Counted from the first letter of the stretch, positions 1 through 10,716 are shown. The stretch is DNA of 64,000 nt from JBFAPK01 sp040676675 (GCF_040676675.1 NZ_JBFAPK010000042.1:16102-80101); one strand, 5' to 3'. Numbers and translations are program-made. The notes: generated by a model not told the origin, from the sequence alone.

Positions 1-135
1 CACTCGGTGAGCAGCGGCGGGCGCTACCGGGGCGAGCAGCTCGACCAGGTCGGGCGGGACTTCCTCACCGAACTCGTGGCCGGCCGGGCGGACGCCTTTC
101 TGTCGACCCACCCGAAACTGGTGGTCCGCGACTGA
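1..135 (+). CDS. C-terminal 44 residues of an unidentified protein (truncated by window edge)
   Basis: An open frame runs from base 1 to a TGA at 133-135 and encodes the last 44 residues of a protein whose start lies outside the window. The piece is hydrophilic, ends in LVVRD and contains no motif I recognise. It converges on the peptidase gene that ends at 152, with only 16 bases between the two stops. The strand is supported by this convergent packing and by third-position GC. The function is unknown. Confidence 0.5.
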   Translation, partial: HSVSSGGRYRGEQLDQVGRDFLTELVAGRADAFLSTHPKLVVRD

Positions 136-151
136 GCCGGCGGCGCGGGTG

Positions 152-1564
<1,413 letters not shown>

Positions 1565-1590
1565 GACAACCCCTGATCCCTCCCGCCGGC

Positions 1591-2709
1591 TCACCGGTCC
1601 AGGACGAGCCCTACCTTCTGGAACTCCTTCAGGTCGCGGTACCCGCACTTGGCCATCGCCCGGCGCAGCCCGCCGAAGAGGTTCAGCTGGCCGTCCGGCT
1701 CGTCGGCCGGACCGAAGAGCAGCTTCTCCATCGAACCGAGCGAGCGCTCGGCGACGCCGAACGCCCCGCGCGGCAGCGAGGGGTGGCTCGCGGCCGAGTG
1801 CCACCAGGCGCCGGCCGCCGGGGCCTCGTCGCAGAGCGAGAGCGGCTCGCCGAGCATCACCGCGTCCGCGCCGCAGCCCAGGGCCTTGGCGATGTCGCCC
1901 GAGGTCTGCAGGTCACCGTCGGCGATGAGGTGGACGTACCGGCCGCCGGTCTCGTCGAGGTAGTCCCGGCGCGCCGCCGCGGCGTCGGCGATCGCGGTGG
2001 CCATCGGTACCCGGATGCCGAGCACCGACTCGGTGGTGGACCAGTCGTCCGAGCCGAAGCCGACGATCACCCCGGCCGCGCCGGTGCGCATCAGGTGCAG
2101 CGCCGTCTTGTAGTCGATGCAACCGCCCACCACCACCGGCAGGTCGAGGTCGGCGATGAACTCCTTGAGGTTGAGCGGCTCGTCCGTGGTGGAGACGTGT
2201 TCGGCCGAGACCAGGGTGCCCTGGATCACCAGGATGTCGACCCCGGCGTCCAGGATCACCGGGGCGAGCGCGAGCGTGTGCTGCGGCGAGACCCGTACCG
2301 CGACCGTGCCGCCGCCCTCGCGCATCTCGCGTACCCGCTCGGCGATCAGCTCGGGCCGGATGGGCTCGGCGTAGACCTCCTGCAGCCGCTTGGTGGCCCG
2401 GGCGGTCTCGTCCAGCCCGGAGAGCTCCTCCAGGATCTTCGTCGGGTTCTCGTACCGGGTCCAGAGCCCCTCGACGTTGAGCACGCCGAGGCCGCCGAGC
2501 TGGCCCAGCCGCGCCGCCGAACTCGGGCTCATCGTCGCGTCGGAGGGGTGTCCCAGGCAGGGGATCCCGAACTGGTACGCGTCGAGCTGCCACGCCGTCG
2601 AGACGTCGTCGACGTCCCGGGTACGGCGGCTGGGCACGATCGCGATGTCGTCCAGGTGGTAACCGCGCTGCGCGGTCTTGCCCAGCCCGATCTCGACCAC
2701 GTCACGCAT
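1591..2709 (-). CDS. guaB3: GuaB3, IMP dehydrogenase/GMP reductase-related protein
   Basis: The 372-residue protein has an IMPDH/GMPR-type TIM barrel without CBS domains and resembles the GuaB3 proteins found beside guaB in actinobacteria. Substrate-binding features such as GGLGVLN near 72-78 and the ADGD-like segment of the barrel are present. In the catalytic loop, GFGSDDWST at 217-225 aligns with the GPGAICTT of the neighbouring true GuaB; Asp222 falls where the nucleophilic Cys should be. Ordinary IMP dehydrogenase or GMP reductase chemistry through a thioimidate is therefore unlikely. Cyanobacterial GuaB3 has been reported as a GMP reductase; whether this applies to Cys-less actinobacterial forms is not known to me. 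It lies 43 bases downstream of guaB and is probably cotranscribed with it. Confidence 0.9.
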   Translation of the reverse strand: MRDVVEIGLGKTAQRGYHLDDIAIVPSRRTRDVDDVSTAWQLDAYQFGIPCLGHPSDATMSPSSAARLGQLGGLGVLNVEGLWTRYENPTKILEELSGLDETARATKRLQEVYAEPIRPELIAERVREMREGGGTVAVRVSPQHTLALAPVILDAGVDILVIQGTLVSAEHVSTTDEPLNLKEFIADLDLPVVVGGCIDYKTALHLMRTGAAGVIVGFGSDDWSTTESVLGIRVPMATAIADAAAARRDYLDETGGRYVHLIADGDLQTSGDIAKALGCGADAVMLGEPLSLCDEAPAAGAWWHSAASHPSLPRGAFGVAERSLGSMEKLLFGPADEPDGQLNLFGGLRRAMAKCGYRDLKEFQKVGLVLDR

Positions 2710-2752
2710 GGCTCACTCCAGGTTAGAAGGGGTCGCCGAACCGGCGGTGTCG

Positions 2753-4333
2753 TCAGCGGGTGTGGTAGTTGGGCGCCTCGACGGTCATCTGGATGTCGTG
2801 CGGGTGGCTCTCCTTGAGCCCGGCCGCCGTGATCCGGATGAGCTGGCCACGGCGGTGCAGCTCGGGGATGCTCTCGGCGCCCACGTATCCCATCGCCAGG
2901 CGGAGGCCACCGACCAGCTGGTGCGCGACGCGCGCGAGCGGGCCACGGTAGGGCACCTGGCCCTCGACGCCCTCCGGTACCAGCTTCTCCTCGCTGGTCA
3001 CGTCCTCCTGGAAGTAGCGGTCCTTGGAGTAGGAGCGGACCTGGCCCCGGGACTGCATCGCGCCGAGCGAGCCCATCCCCCGGTACGACTTGAACTGCTT
3101 GCCGTTGATGAAGAGCAGCTCGCCCGGGCTCTCCTCGCAGCCGGCGAAGAGGCTGCCGAGCATCACGGTGTCGGCGCCGGCGACCAGGGCCTTGGCGATG
3201 TCCCCGGAGTACTGGATGCCGCCGTCGCCGATGACCGGTACGCCCGCCGGGCGGCAGGCCCGCGCCGCCTCCATGATCGCGGTGATCTGCGGCACGCCGA
3301 CCCCGGCCACGATCCGGGTGGTGCAGATCGCCCCCGGACCGACGCCGACCTTGACGGCGTCCGCACCGGCCTCGACCAGCGCCTTCGCCCCGGCGTACGT
3401 CGCGACGTTGCCGCCGACGATGTCGACCTTCGTGTCCCGCTTGAGCGCCCGGACCATGTCGAGCACCGCCCGCTGGTGCCCGTGCGCGGTGTCGACGATC
3501 AGGACGTCGACGCCCGCGTCGACTAGCGCCCGGGCCCGCTTGTACGCGTCCTCGCCGACCCCGACGGCGGCCGCGACCCGCAGCCGACCCGCGTCGTCCT
3601 TGGTGGCGTTCGGGTACTGCTCGCTCTTGGTGAAGTCCTTCACCGTGATCAGGCCGCGCAGCCGGCCGGCGTCGTCGACCAGCGGCAGCTTCTCCACCTT
3701 GTGCCGGCGCAGCAGCGCGAGCGCGTCCTCCTTGGACACCCCGACCGGTGCGGTGACCAGCGGCATCGGGGTCATGATCTCGCGGACCGGGGTGGCCAGG
3801 TCGGTCACGAAGCGCATGTCCCGGTTGGTGACGATGCCCACCAGCGCGCCCTGGTCGTCGACGACCGGCACGCCGGAGATCCGGTAGCGCCCGCAGAGCG
3901 CGTCGACCTCGCGGATGGTGTGGTCCGGGCTACAGGTGACCGGGTTGGTGATCATCCCCGACTCGGAGCGCTTCACCAGGTCGACCTGCAACGCCTGGTC
4001 CTCCAGGGAGAGGTTGCGGTGCAGCACGCCGATGCCGCCCTGGCGGGCCATCGCGATCGCCATCCGCGCCTCGGTGACCGTGTCCATCGGGCTGGAGAGC
4101 AGCGGAAGGGCGAGGGTGACGTTACGGGTCATCCGGGTGACCGTGCTCACCTTGCTCGGCACGATGTCCGACTCGCCCGGTTGCAGCAGCACGTCGTCGA
4201 AGGTCAGGCCGAGCGGTACCGCCCGGGCCGAACCGGCCGGCAGCTCGGGCAGGTGTGCGGCGGGCAGGTCGGTGGCCCCGGCCGCCTGGTCGGCGGCGCC
4301 CATCGGAAGATCGGTGGCGGGCGAGTTTTCCAC
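2753..4333 (-). CDS. guaB: Inosine-5'-monophosphate dehydrogenase
   Basis: It oxidises IMP to XMP with NAD+, the committed step of guanine nucleotide synthesis in the cytoplasm. The 526-residue protein shows the N-terminal barrel segment GLTFDDVLL (42-50), a Bateman module of two CBS domains around residues 120-240, the nucleophile Cys337 in GPGAICTT, and the flap region with MGSLGAM further on. The GTG at 4333 is preferred because AGGGGA lies 6 bases before it in the mRNA; an in-frame ATG at 4417 would add 28 residues with no good ribosome site. guaB3 follows on the same strand. The N-terminal 30 residues are a low-complexity extension. Confidence 0.96.
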   Translation of the reverse strand: MENSPATDLPMGAADQAAGATDLPAAHLPELPAGSARAVPLGLTFDDVLLQPGESDIVPSKVSTVTRMTRNVTLALPLLSSPMDTVTEARMAIAMARQGGIGVLHRNLSLEDQALQVDLVKRSESGMITNPVTCSPDHTIREVDALCGRYRISGVPVVDDQGALVGIVTNRDMRFVTDLATPVREIMTPMPLVTAPVGVSKEDALALLRRHKVEKLPLVDDAGRLRGLITVKDFTKSEQYPNATKDDAGRLRVAAAVGVGEDAYKRARALVDAGVDVLIVDTAHGHQRAVLDMVRALKRDTKVDIVGGNVATYAGAKALVEAGADAVKVGVGPGAICTTRIVAGVGVPQITAIMEAARACRPAGVPVIGDGGIQYSGDIAKALVAGADTVMLGSLFAGCEESPGELLFINGKQFKSYRGMGSLGAMQSRGQVRSYSKDRYFQEDVTSEEKLVPEGVEGQVPYRGPLARVAHQLVGGLRLAMGYVGAESIPELHRRGQLIRITAAGLKESHPHDIQMTVEAPNYHTR

Positions 4334-4440
4334 GATTTGTCCCCTGAGCTGGTCGGACGGCTTCGCCTGGTACACGGGCGCGCACGGGTCACCCGCGCTG
4401 GCGGCGCGATGGTTCATCGTACCCAGTGAGCTGTGCTTCC

Positions 4441-4581
4441 GCGCTCGCGCGCTCCACGGCGCCTTGAGGCGGCGTCTTCCCCTCCGCGGCGGCGTGGGTG
4501 GGTGGTCGCCCGCCGCGCCGCTCCGGTCCAGACACCGCCGCGCCGCTGCGCTCGCTCGCTGGGGAAGCCTGCGGGGCGCGA
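4441..4581 (+). repeat. Dispersed intergenic element, copy A
   Basis: This ~141-base segment aligns almost end to end with 63785-63926. Shared blocks include GCGCTCGCGCGCT at the left end, TCCGCGGCGG and GTGGGTGG in the middle, CAGACACC, and GGGGCGCGAC at the right end. It carries an internal inverted pair, GGCGGCGTCT (about 4469-4478) and AGACACCGCC (about 4530-4539). The other copy has GGTGGTGTCT and AGACACCACC at the same places, so one substitution is compensated on the other arm. This suggests selection on a folded RNA or DNA structure. No transposase is linked to either copy. Confidence 0.7.
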
Positions 4582-4593
4582 CCGCTGCGCGGC

Positions 4594-4723
4594 GCGCTCC
4601 TCGGCTCCGGTCGGGTGGCGCTGTGGCCCGCGTCCCGCGCTCCTCGACTTCGGGCGGGTGGGGCGCTGTGATGCGCGTCCCGGCTTCTCAGGTCCGGGCG
4701 GGTGGGCCGGTCGCGCATGTCCG
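4594..4723 (+). repeat. Three imperfect 43-45 base tandem repeats
   Basis: Units at about 4594-4636, 4637-4681 and 4682-4723 share the order GCGCTCCTCG, then a CGGGTGG core, then GCGCTGTG and a final GCGTCCC; the third is the most diverged. The unit length is not constant and is not always a multiple of three, and the array lies between divergent genes, so it is probably non-coding. It directly follows dispersed element A. Confidence 0.5.
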
Positions 4724-4773
4724 CTGCGATGTCGGGCGGGCGGGGATCCGGGGGGTACGACTACGGTGGAGGG

Positions 4774-5175
4774 GTGCACGACGAGCCGATCGACCCCTTC
4801 AACGGCGACCCCGCCGACCCGTCGGCGGGTCTCGACGACCCGGTCGAGGAGAACGAGCTCGACCCGCTGACCGAGGTCGAGCGGCAGGACGTGCTCGAGG
4901 ACCTCGCCGACCTGGAGGTCTACCAGGCGTTGCTGCAGCCGGTCGGGGTACGCGGATTGGTGATCGAGTGTGAGGACTGCCGTGAGCCGCACTACTTCGA
5001 CTGGGATCTGCTCCGGGGCAACCTGCGGCACCTGCTGAACTCCGGCCGGCCCCGGGTGCACGAGCCGGCCTACGACCCGGACCCGGACCACTACGTGACC
5101 TGGGAGTACGCCCGCGGCTACGCGGACGGGGTGCACGACACGCTGACCGAGGGCACCGACGAGGACGAGGACTGA
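4774..5175 (+). CDS. DUF5319 family protein
   Basis: A 133-residue acidic cytoplasmic protein starting VHDEPIDPF. It contains a CEDCREPHYFDWDLL segment, whose Cys pair could bind a metal, a conserved YVTWEYARGYADG segment and a tail of Asp/Glu. The family is widespread in actinobacteria next to guaB and developmental or sigma-factor genes; its function is unknown. The GTG at 4774 was chosen over upstream ATG codons (4702, 4717) because TACGGT at 4762-4767 lies 6 bases before it. This is the arrangement of a leaderless transcript, seen again at several genes in this window. GGAGG also lies just before the start but is too close to be a normal ribosome site. Confidence 0.82.
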   Translation: MHDEPIDPFNGDPADPSAGLDDPVEENELDPLTEVERQDVLEDLADLEVYQALLQPVGVRGLVIECEDCREPHYFDWDLLRGNLRHLLNSGRPRVHEPAYDPDPDHYVTWEYARGYADGVHDTLTEGTDEDED

Positions 5176-5198
5176 CCCGGTCCCCGGCGGACCGGGTC
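5174..5198. terminator. Hairpin between convergent DUF5319 and bldM-like genes
   Basis: A perfect 10-bp stem (GACCCGGTCC with its complement) and a 5-base loop begin at the last bases of the DUF5319 stop codon. It lies between two convergent genes and can serve both strands. There is no T-run, which is usual for terminators in such GC-rich genomes. Confidence 0.65.
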
Positions 5199-5258
5199 CG
5201 GCTTGCCCGGACCGGGCGGAGCGCCGAGGGGCTCGCGGTCGGGCCCCCGCCGCCGTGC

Positions 5259-6281
5259 TCAGGCCACCAGCCCAGCGCGGAAGCCCGCCGCCACGGCGTG
5301 CGCCCGGTCCCGGGCGCCGAGCTTGCGGAACAGCCGCCGGGCGTGCGTCTTGACCGTGTCCTCCGAGACGAAGAGTTCCCGGCCGATCTCCGCGTTGCTC
5401 TTGCCGTCGGCCATCCCGAGTAGCACCTGCATCTCCCGCTCGGTCAGCGCCACCTGGCGCCCCGGCGCGCCGCCGGCGGCCCGGGAGTAGTCGCCGCCGT
5501 TCCCGGACTCGCCCCGGCGATCGGCGCCGAAGCGGGCGTCCGGCGCGGCGTTGGCCCGCGGGTCGCCCGCCGTGCCGGCCTGCGGCTGGCCGTTCGGCGA
5601 CGTCGGCTCGCCCTCGTCGACCGCGTCCTCGCCACGCTGGACCGGCACGATCATCGCGCCGGGCGCCCCCGCGTTCGGCGAGCCGGAGGCGGACTTCGCG
5701 GCGGGTTCCGGGCCGGCGTTGCGGCCGGCCGGCGGCACCGCGCCGGGCCGGACCGGCAGCCGCGAGCCGGGATCGGTACGCGCCTCCGCGGCGGTACGCC
5801 CGGTCGTGGCGCCCAATTCCCCGGGCAGCCCCGGACGGCCACCCGGGGCCGGCCCGGCCAGACCCGCCGGGTTGCGGCCGACGCCGCCTCGGCCACCGCC
5901 GGCCACCCGGCTCGGACCGGCGAGCAGCAGCATCGCCTTGGCGACGACGCTGACCAGGTCGTACTCCGCGTTGCAGGAGATCAGGCCGCGGGCGCCGGCG
6001 GCGATGGCGGCCGACGCCACCCCCGGCTCCTCGCTGCCGAAGAGCAGGATCGCGGCGCCGGGGGCCCGGGCCAGCACCCGCCGGGTGAAGCCGACGCTGT
6101 CGGGCCGAGTGAGCGCGGTGTCGGCGAGAACCACGTCCGCAGGCCGCTCGGCCAGCCGCAGCATCACCTCGGGGTCGGACACCGCGGTACGAACCGCAGT
6201 GGACAAACCAAGCCGAGCAGCGGCAGACGCGACATTCTGCGCCGCGAGTGGGGTCCGGACACAGACGAGGACGGTACGCAC
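5259..6281 (-). CDS. bldM: BldM-like orphan response regulator (LuxR/FixJ type) with long linker
   Basis: The C-terminal ~65 residues form a LuxR-type helix-turn-helix (LTEREMQVLLGMADGKS, then NAEIGRELFVSEDTVKTHA) nearly identical to my recollection of Streptomyces BldM, a developmental regulator acting as homodimer or with WhiI. The N-terminal ~120 residues look like a receiver, but key residues are lost: the acidic pair is replaced (VLVCVRTPL), the conserved Lys is absent (LISCNAE), and only a possible acceptor Asp in VVLADTAL remains. Control by phosphorylation is therefore doubtful. About 145 residues of Gly/Pro/Ala-rich linker separate the two domains, making 340 residues against about 200 in BldM. 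The GTG at 6281 follows GGAGAGGAG at normal spacing. No histidine kinase is adjacent. It diverges from whiD. Confidence 0.85.
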   Translation of the reverse strand: MRTVLVCVRTPLAAQNVASAAARLGLSTAVRTAVSDPEVMLRLAERPADVVLADTALTRPDSVGFTRRVLARAPGAAILLFGSEEPGVASAAIAAGARGLISCNAEYDLVSVVAKAMLLLAGPSRVAGGGRGGVGRNPAGLAGPAPGGRPGLPGELGATTGRTAAEARTDPGSRLPVRPGAVPPAGRNAGPEPAAKSASGSPNAGAPGAMIVPVQRGEDAVDEGEPTSPNGQPQAGTAGDPRANAAPDARFGADRRGESGNGGDYSRAAGGAPGRQVALTEREMQVLLGMADGKSNAEIGRELFVSEDTVKTHARRLFRKLGARDRAHAVAAGFRAGLVA

Positions 6282-6607
6282 GGTGGTCTCCTCTCCTGCA
6301 ACGAGAGAACCACGAGACCCTCTGATCATGAAGAGTTTCCGGCTGATCAACGGGAACTTTTTGGCCCGCCCCGCCCGGACGGCGCCCGCGACCTGCGGCA
6401 CCGCCCCGCCGAGGGTGCGGGTACCCGGGTTGGGGCCGGGCAAGGGGCCGCACCACGGCCGGCGCGAACTTTTTGATCTGTTACGTGTGAGGCGACGGGT
6501 GGTTGGGTATCGGACCCTCCGGGGTCGGATCGGTACGCGTGCGCGGGCTGCCGCCGAAACGGCTCCCGTGACCGGTCATCACGGCGCCGCGCGGAAGGAG
6601 GGTGCTG
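6282..6607. other. Divergent promoter region bldM-like / whiD
   Basis: This 326-base region contains no gene. Reading towards bldM there are two CTGATCA heptamers (6322-6328 and 6343-6349) exactly 21 bases apart and two ACGAGA hexamers (6300-6305 and 6311-6316) 11 bases apart. Both spacings are whole helical turns and suit protein binding on one face. GAACTTTTTG occurs twice (about 6353 and 6467). The whiD ribosome site AAGGAGG ends at 6602. No promoter could be assigned with confidence. Confidence 0.45.
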
Positions 6608-6991
6608 ATGTCGAACGTACGCAGGCTGCCCGGACCCATCGTCGACCTGTGGGACTGGCAGCGGCTCGGCGCGTGCCGGGGCCGCGACAGCGCCCAGTTC
6701 TTCCACCCGGACGGCGAGCGGGGCTCCTCCCGGAACCGGCGGGAGGCCCGGGCCAAGGCGGTCTGCGGCACCTGCCCGGTGCGCGCCGAGTGCGCCGCGC
6801 ACGCCCTGGCGGTCCGCGAGCCGTACGGGGTGTGGGGCGGTTTCAGCGAGTCCGAACGCCTGCGGCTGCTCGCCCTGGGCTGGGAGGACGTCGCCGATCG
6901 GCACCGCAGCCGGGTCGACGTCGGCCGCCTTGAGGCGCGGCTGGGACAGCCGCACAAGTCCACGGTGCCGGACCAGCGCCACGTCGCCTGA
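6608..6991 (+). CDS. whiD: WhiB-family [4Fe-4S] regulator, WhiD/WhiB3 type
   Basis: The 127-residue protein has the four WhiB cysteines (Cys23, Cys53, Cys56, Cys62; C-X29-C-X2-C-X5-C) that hold an iron-sulfur cluster sensitive to O2 and NO, followed by the GVWGG turn near residue 78. WhiB proteins act by binding the region 4 of the main sigma factor. Its place beside guaB, DUF5319 and a BldM-like gene matches whiD of Streptomyces and whiB3 of M. tuberculosis. The ATG at 6608 follows AAGGAGG by 5 bases; GTG 6602 overlaps the ribosome site and is less likely. Confidence 0.9.
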   Translation: MSNVRRLPGPIVDLWDWQRLGACRGRDSAQFFHPDGERGSSRNRREARAKAVCGTCPVRAECAAHALAVREPYGVWGGFSESERLRLLALGWEDVADRHRSRVDVGRLEARLGQPHKSTVPDQRHVA

Positions 6992-7018
6992 GCCCGCACC
7001 CGCGCCCCATCCTTCGCC

Positions 7019-7073
7019 GATCTAGGGCAAATCCTCGTGATTGGAGATCAATCAACGAGGATTTGCCCTAGAT
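7019..7073. repeat. Near-perfect 55-base palindrome between convergent genes
   Basis: Arms of 20 bp (7019-7038 paired with 7054-7073) match perfectly, followed by GATTG/CAATC separated by GAGAT, with a single unpaired base. The sequence is much richer in A and T than its surroundings. It lies between convergent whiD and the molybdoenzyme gene and could terminate both, but the arms are far longer than a terminator needs. A partial match to one arm occurs at 62338-62354, so it may belong to a repeat family. Confidence 0.75.
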
Positions 7074-7079
7074 CGCGTG

Positions 7080-8819
7080 TCAGCGGATCGTCACCCGTAC
7101 CGTGTGGTAGCCGGTCGCCCCGTCGGGGAGCACGTCCTGCGGGCGCTCGGTCTGCACCTCGCCGGTCCGGTCGGTGGCCCGGACCTGCAGCGTGTGCTCG
7201 CCCGGGGTCGCCGGCCACGGCCAGGACCACTGCACCCAGGTGTCGACCGACGAGGCCGGGGCGAGCCGGGCCGGCTGCCAGTCGCCCCCGTCGACGCGTA
7301 CCTCGACCCGCTCGACGCCCCGGTGCTGGGCCCAGGCCACACCCGCGACCGTCACCGTTCCCGCGTCCAGCCCCCGGCCGGTGCGCGGGGTGTCGATCCG
7401 GGACTGGGTCTTGATCGGGCCCCGGGCCGACCAGCCGCGCCGCACCCAGTACGCGTCGAAGTCCGCGAAGGCGGTCAGCTCCAGCTCGACCACCCACTTG
7501 CACGCCGAGACGTAGCCGTAGAGGCCGGGCACCACGAGCCGGACCGGGAAGCCGTGCTCCACGGGGAGCGGCTCGCCGTTCATGCCGATCGCCAGCAGCG
7601 CGTCCCGGCCGTCGAGCAGCGCGGCGGTGGGGATGCCGCAGGTCCAGCCGTCCGCCGACCGGGCCACCACCTGGTCCGCCCCGTCGAGCGGCCCGGCCTC
7701 CTCCAGCAGCCGCTTGAGCGGCGTACCGAGCCAGCGGGCGTTGCCGACCAGGTCACCGCCGACCTCGTTGGAGACGCACGTCAGCGTGATGTCCCGCTCG
7801 ATCATCGGCCGGCGCAGCAGCTCGGCGAAGTCGATCGTGACCGGTTCGCGTACCCGCCCGTGGATGCGCAGTTGCCAGTCGTCCGGGTCGACCTGCGGGA
7901 CCGTCAGCGCGGTGTCGATGCGGTAGAACACCGGGTTCGGGGTCAGGTACGCCGACAGCCCGGGGACCGTCGGCTCACCGCCGGCCGGTACCGGCGCCGC
8001 CGCGCTGACCGGGGCGGGCAGGGTCACCGCCGCCCGTGCCTGCGCGACGCCGCGCCGGGTCGCCAGCGAACGCCCCGCGAACCCGCTGACTGCCGCGGCG
8101 GCCAGCGCCACCGCCGCCCCGGTGAGGAACCGCCGGCGCTCCTGGTCGTACTCCTCGGCGGCGAACCTGGCCACCTGGTCCTCGGCGTCGCGGCCCGCCG
8201 CGGGGACACCGCCGGCGCCGGAACCACGGGCGGTCTCGGGTCGCCGCGGGTTCTCCAGCGGCCCGGTGGTCAGCGCCCAGAGCAGCCCGGCGGCCAGCGC
8301 CGCGCCGACCAGGGCGGGCAGGGCGGCGGCCGGGCCGGCCGCCGGCCGGGTCAGCGCGGCGGCGACGCCCACGGCGGCGAAGAGCCCGATCCCGGCCAGG
8401 CCCACCGCGAGCCGCCGTACGGCGAGCGCGCCGACCAGCGCCGCGAACGCCGCGAGCAGGACGGCGGTACCGGTCAGCAGCGCCGTCTTGTCGTGCACCC
8501 CGAACAGGTCGATGGCGAACCGTTTCAGCGGCTCGGGCACGGTGTCGACGACCACCCCGCCGACCGCGACCAGCGGCGCCGACCGGGGTCCGGTGGCCAC
8601 GGCGACCAGCTCGGCCGCCCCGATCGCGACGCCCGCCGCGGCGAGCCCGGCCAGCGCGCCGAGCCAACCCGATCGGGTTCCCGCCGTCGCGCGCGCCGCT
8701 ACCGCCCCGCTCGTTTCCACCGCACCGCTCGTCTCCACCGTGCCAGTGTCGATCCTCGGCCGGCTGGGCGGTACCGCGGCCAAGGGCCGTAAGGGAGCGG
8801 TAAGAGTGATGTCGCGCAC
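7080..8819 (-). CDS. Membrane-anchored sulfite-oxidase-family molybdopterin enzyme
   Basis: Residues ~50-185 contain four or five hydrophobic helices. A further hydrophobic segment at 232-248 is preceded by ERRRFLTG, which resembles a Tat motif placed inside the protein. The sulfite oxidase catalytic domain (about 290-455) keeps the molybdenum ligand Cys348 in TLTCVSNEVGG, and a C-terminal dimerisation domain follows to 579. The enzyme probably faces outside the cell, anchored by its own membrane domain. Family members oxidise sulfite or reduce oxidised sulfur groups; the substrate here is not predictable. GTG 8819 is the longest start; no clear ribosome site supports it, and GTG codons near 8741 are alternatives. 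Confidence 0.85.
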   Translation of the reverse strand: MRDITLTAPLRPLAAVPPSRPRIDTGTVETSGAVETSGAVAARATAGTRSGWLGALAGLAAAGVAIGAAELVAVATGPRSAPLVAVGGVVVDTVPEPLKRFAIDLFGVHDKTALLTGTAVLLAAFAALVGALAVRRLAVGLAGIGLFAAVGVAAALTRPAAGPAAALPALVGAALAAGLLWALTTGPLENPRRPETARGSGAGGVPAAGRDAEDQVARFAAEEYDQERRRFLTGAAVALAAAAVSGFAGRSLATRRGVAQARAAVTLPAPVSAAAPVPAGGEPTVPGLSAYLTPNPVFYRIDTALTVPQVDPDDWQLRIHGRVREPVTIDFAELLRRPMIERDITLTCVSNEVGGDLVGNARWLGTPLKRLLEEAGPLDGADQVVARSADGWTCGIPTAALLDGRDALLAIGMNGEPLPVEHGFPVRLVVPGLYGYVSACKWVVELELTAFADFDAYWVRRGWSARGPIKTQSRIDTPRTGRGLDAGTVTVAGVAWAQHRGVERVEVRVDGGDWQPARLAPASSVDTWVQWSWPWPATPGEHTLQVRATDRTGEVQTERPQDVLPDGATGYHTVRVTIR

Positions 8820-8875
8820 CGGCGCGGGCCGGGCGCCCCGGCCGGGGATCCGGCGGCGGCCGGTACGGGAACGAA

Positions 8876-8949
8876 AGATCCGCGTGACCAGCGGCCGGGG
8901 CGCGGTACGCGCCGGGGCCGTGCCTGGTCACGCGGATCTCGGTGCTACG
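8876..8949 (-). terminator. Long hairpin downstream of groEL
   Basis: A perfect 16-bp inverted repeat (8876-8891 with 8934-8949) encloses a smaller hairpin GGCGCG-GTA-CGCGCC at 8899-8913. It lies in the 159-base gap between the groEL stop and the next gene on the same strand and is a good candidate for the end of the groESL transcript. No T-run follows. Otherwise the gap holds nothing recognisable. Confidence 0.6.
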
Positions 8950-8978
8950 TCGATCTCCGACCGTGGTCGGGGACCGGG

Positions 8979-10628
<1,650 letters not shown>

Positions 10629-10716
10629 TGATGCCCCTTCAGACATGCAATCGTTCGTCCGGCCGGGCCGGTGGCCCCGCGCGGAGGCGGTGGACGCCGG
10701 TCCGGCCGGAGAAGCA

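Larger units (their letters stand above)
4334..4773. other. Intergenic region between guaB and the DUF5319 gene
   Basis: This 440-base divergent intergenic region holds the guaB ribosome site, the dispersed element at 4441-4581, a run of three imperfect 43-45 base tandem repeats (4594-4723), and the TACGGT hexamer serving the DUF5319 gene. I see no protein gene in it. Open frames across the repeat translate to basic, proline-rich sequence and are judged spurious. Confidence 0.6.

Noticed and set aside
4389..4718. Minus-strand open frame over the dispersed element
   Set aside because: The second copy gives a similar peptide (THxAAEGKTPP) by sequence identity alone, but frame, length and start differ, and base changes track the stem pairing instead of codons.
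6480..6510. BldM-WhiI binding site before whiD
   Set aside because: Only the CGGGTG half is present; the other half does not fit the known consensus.
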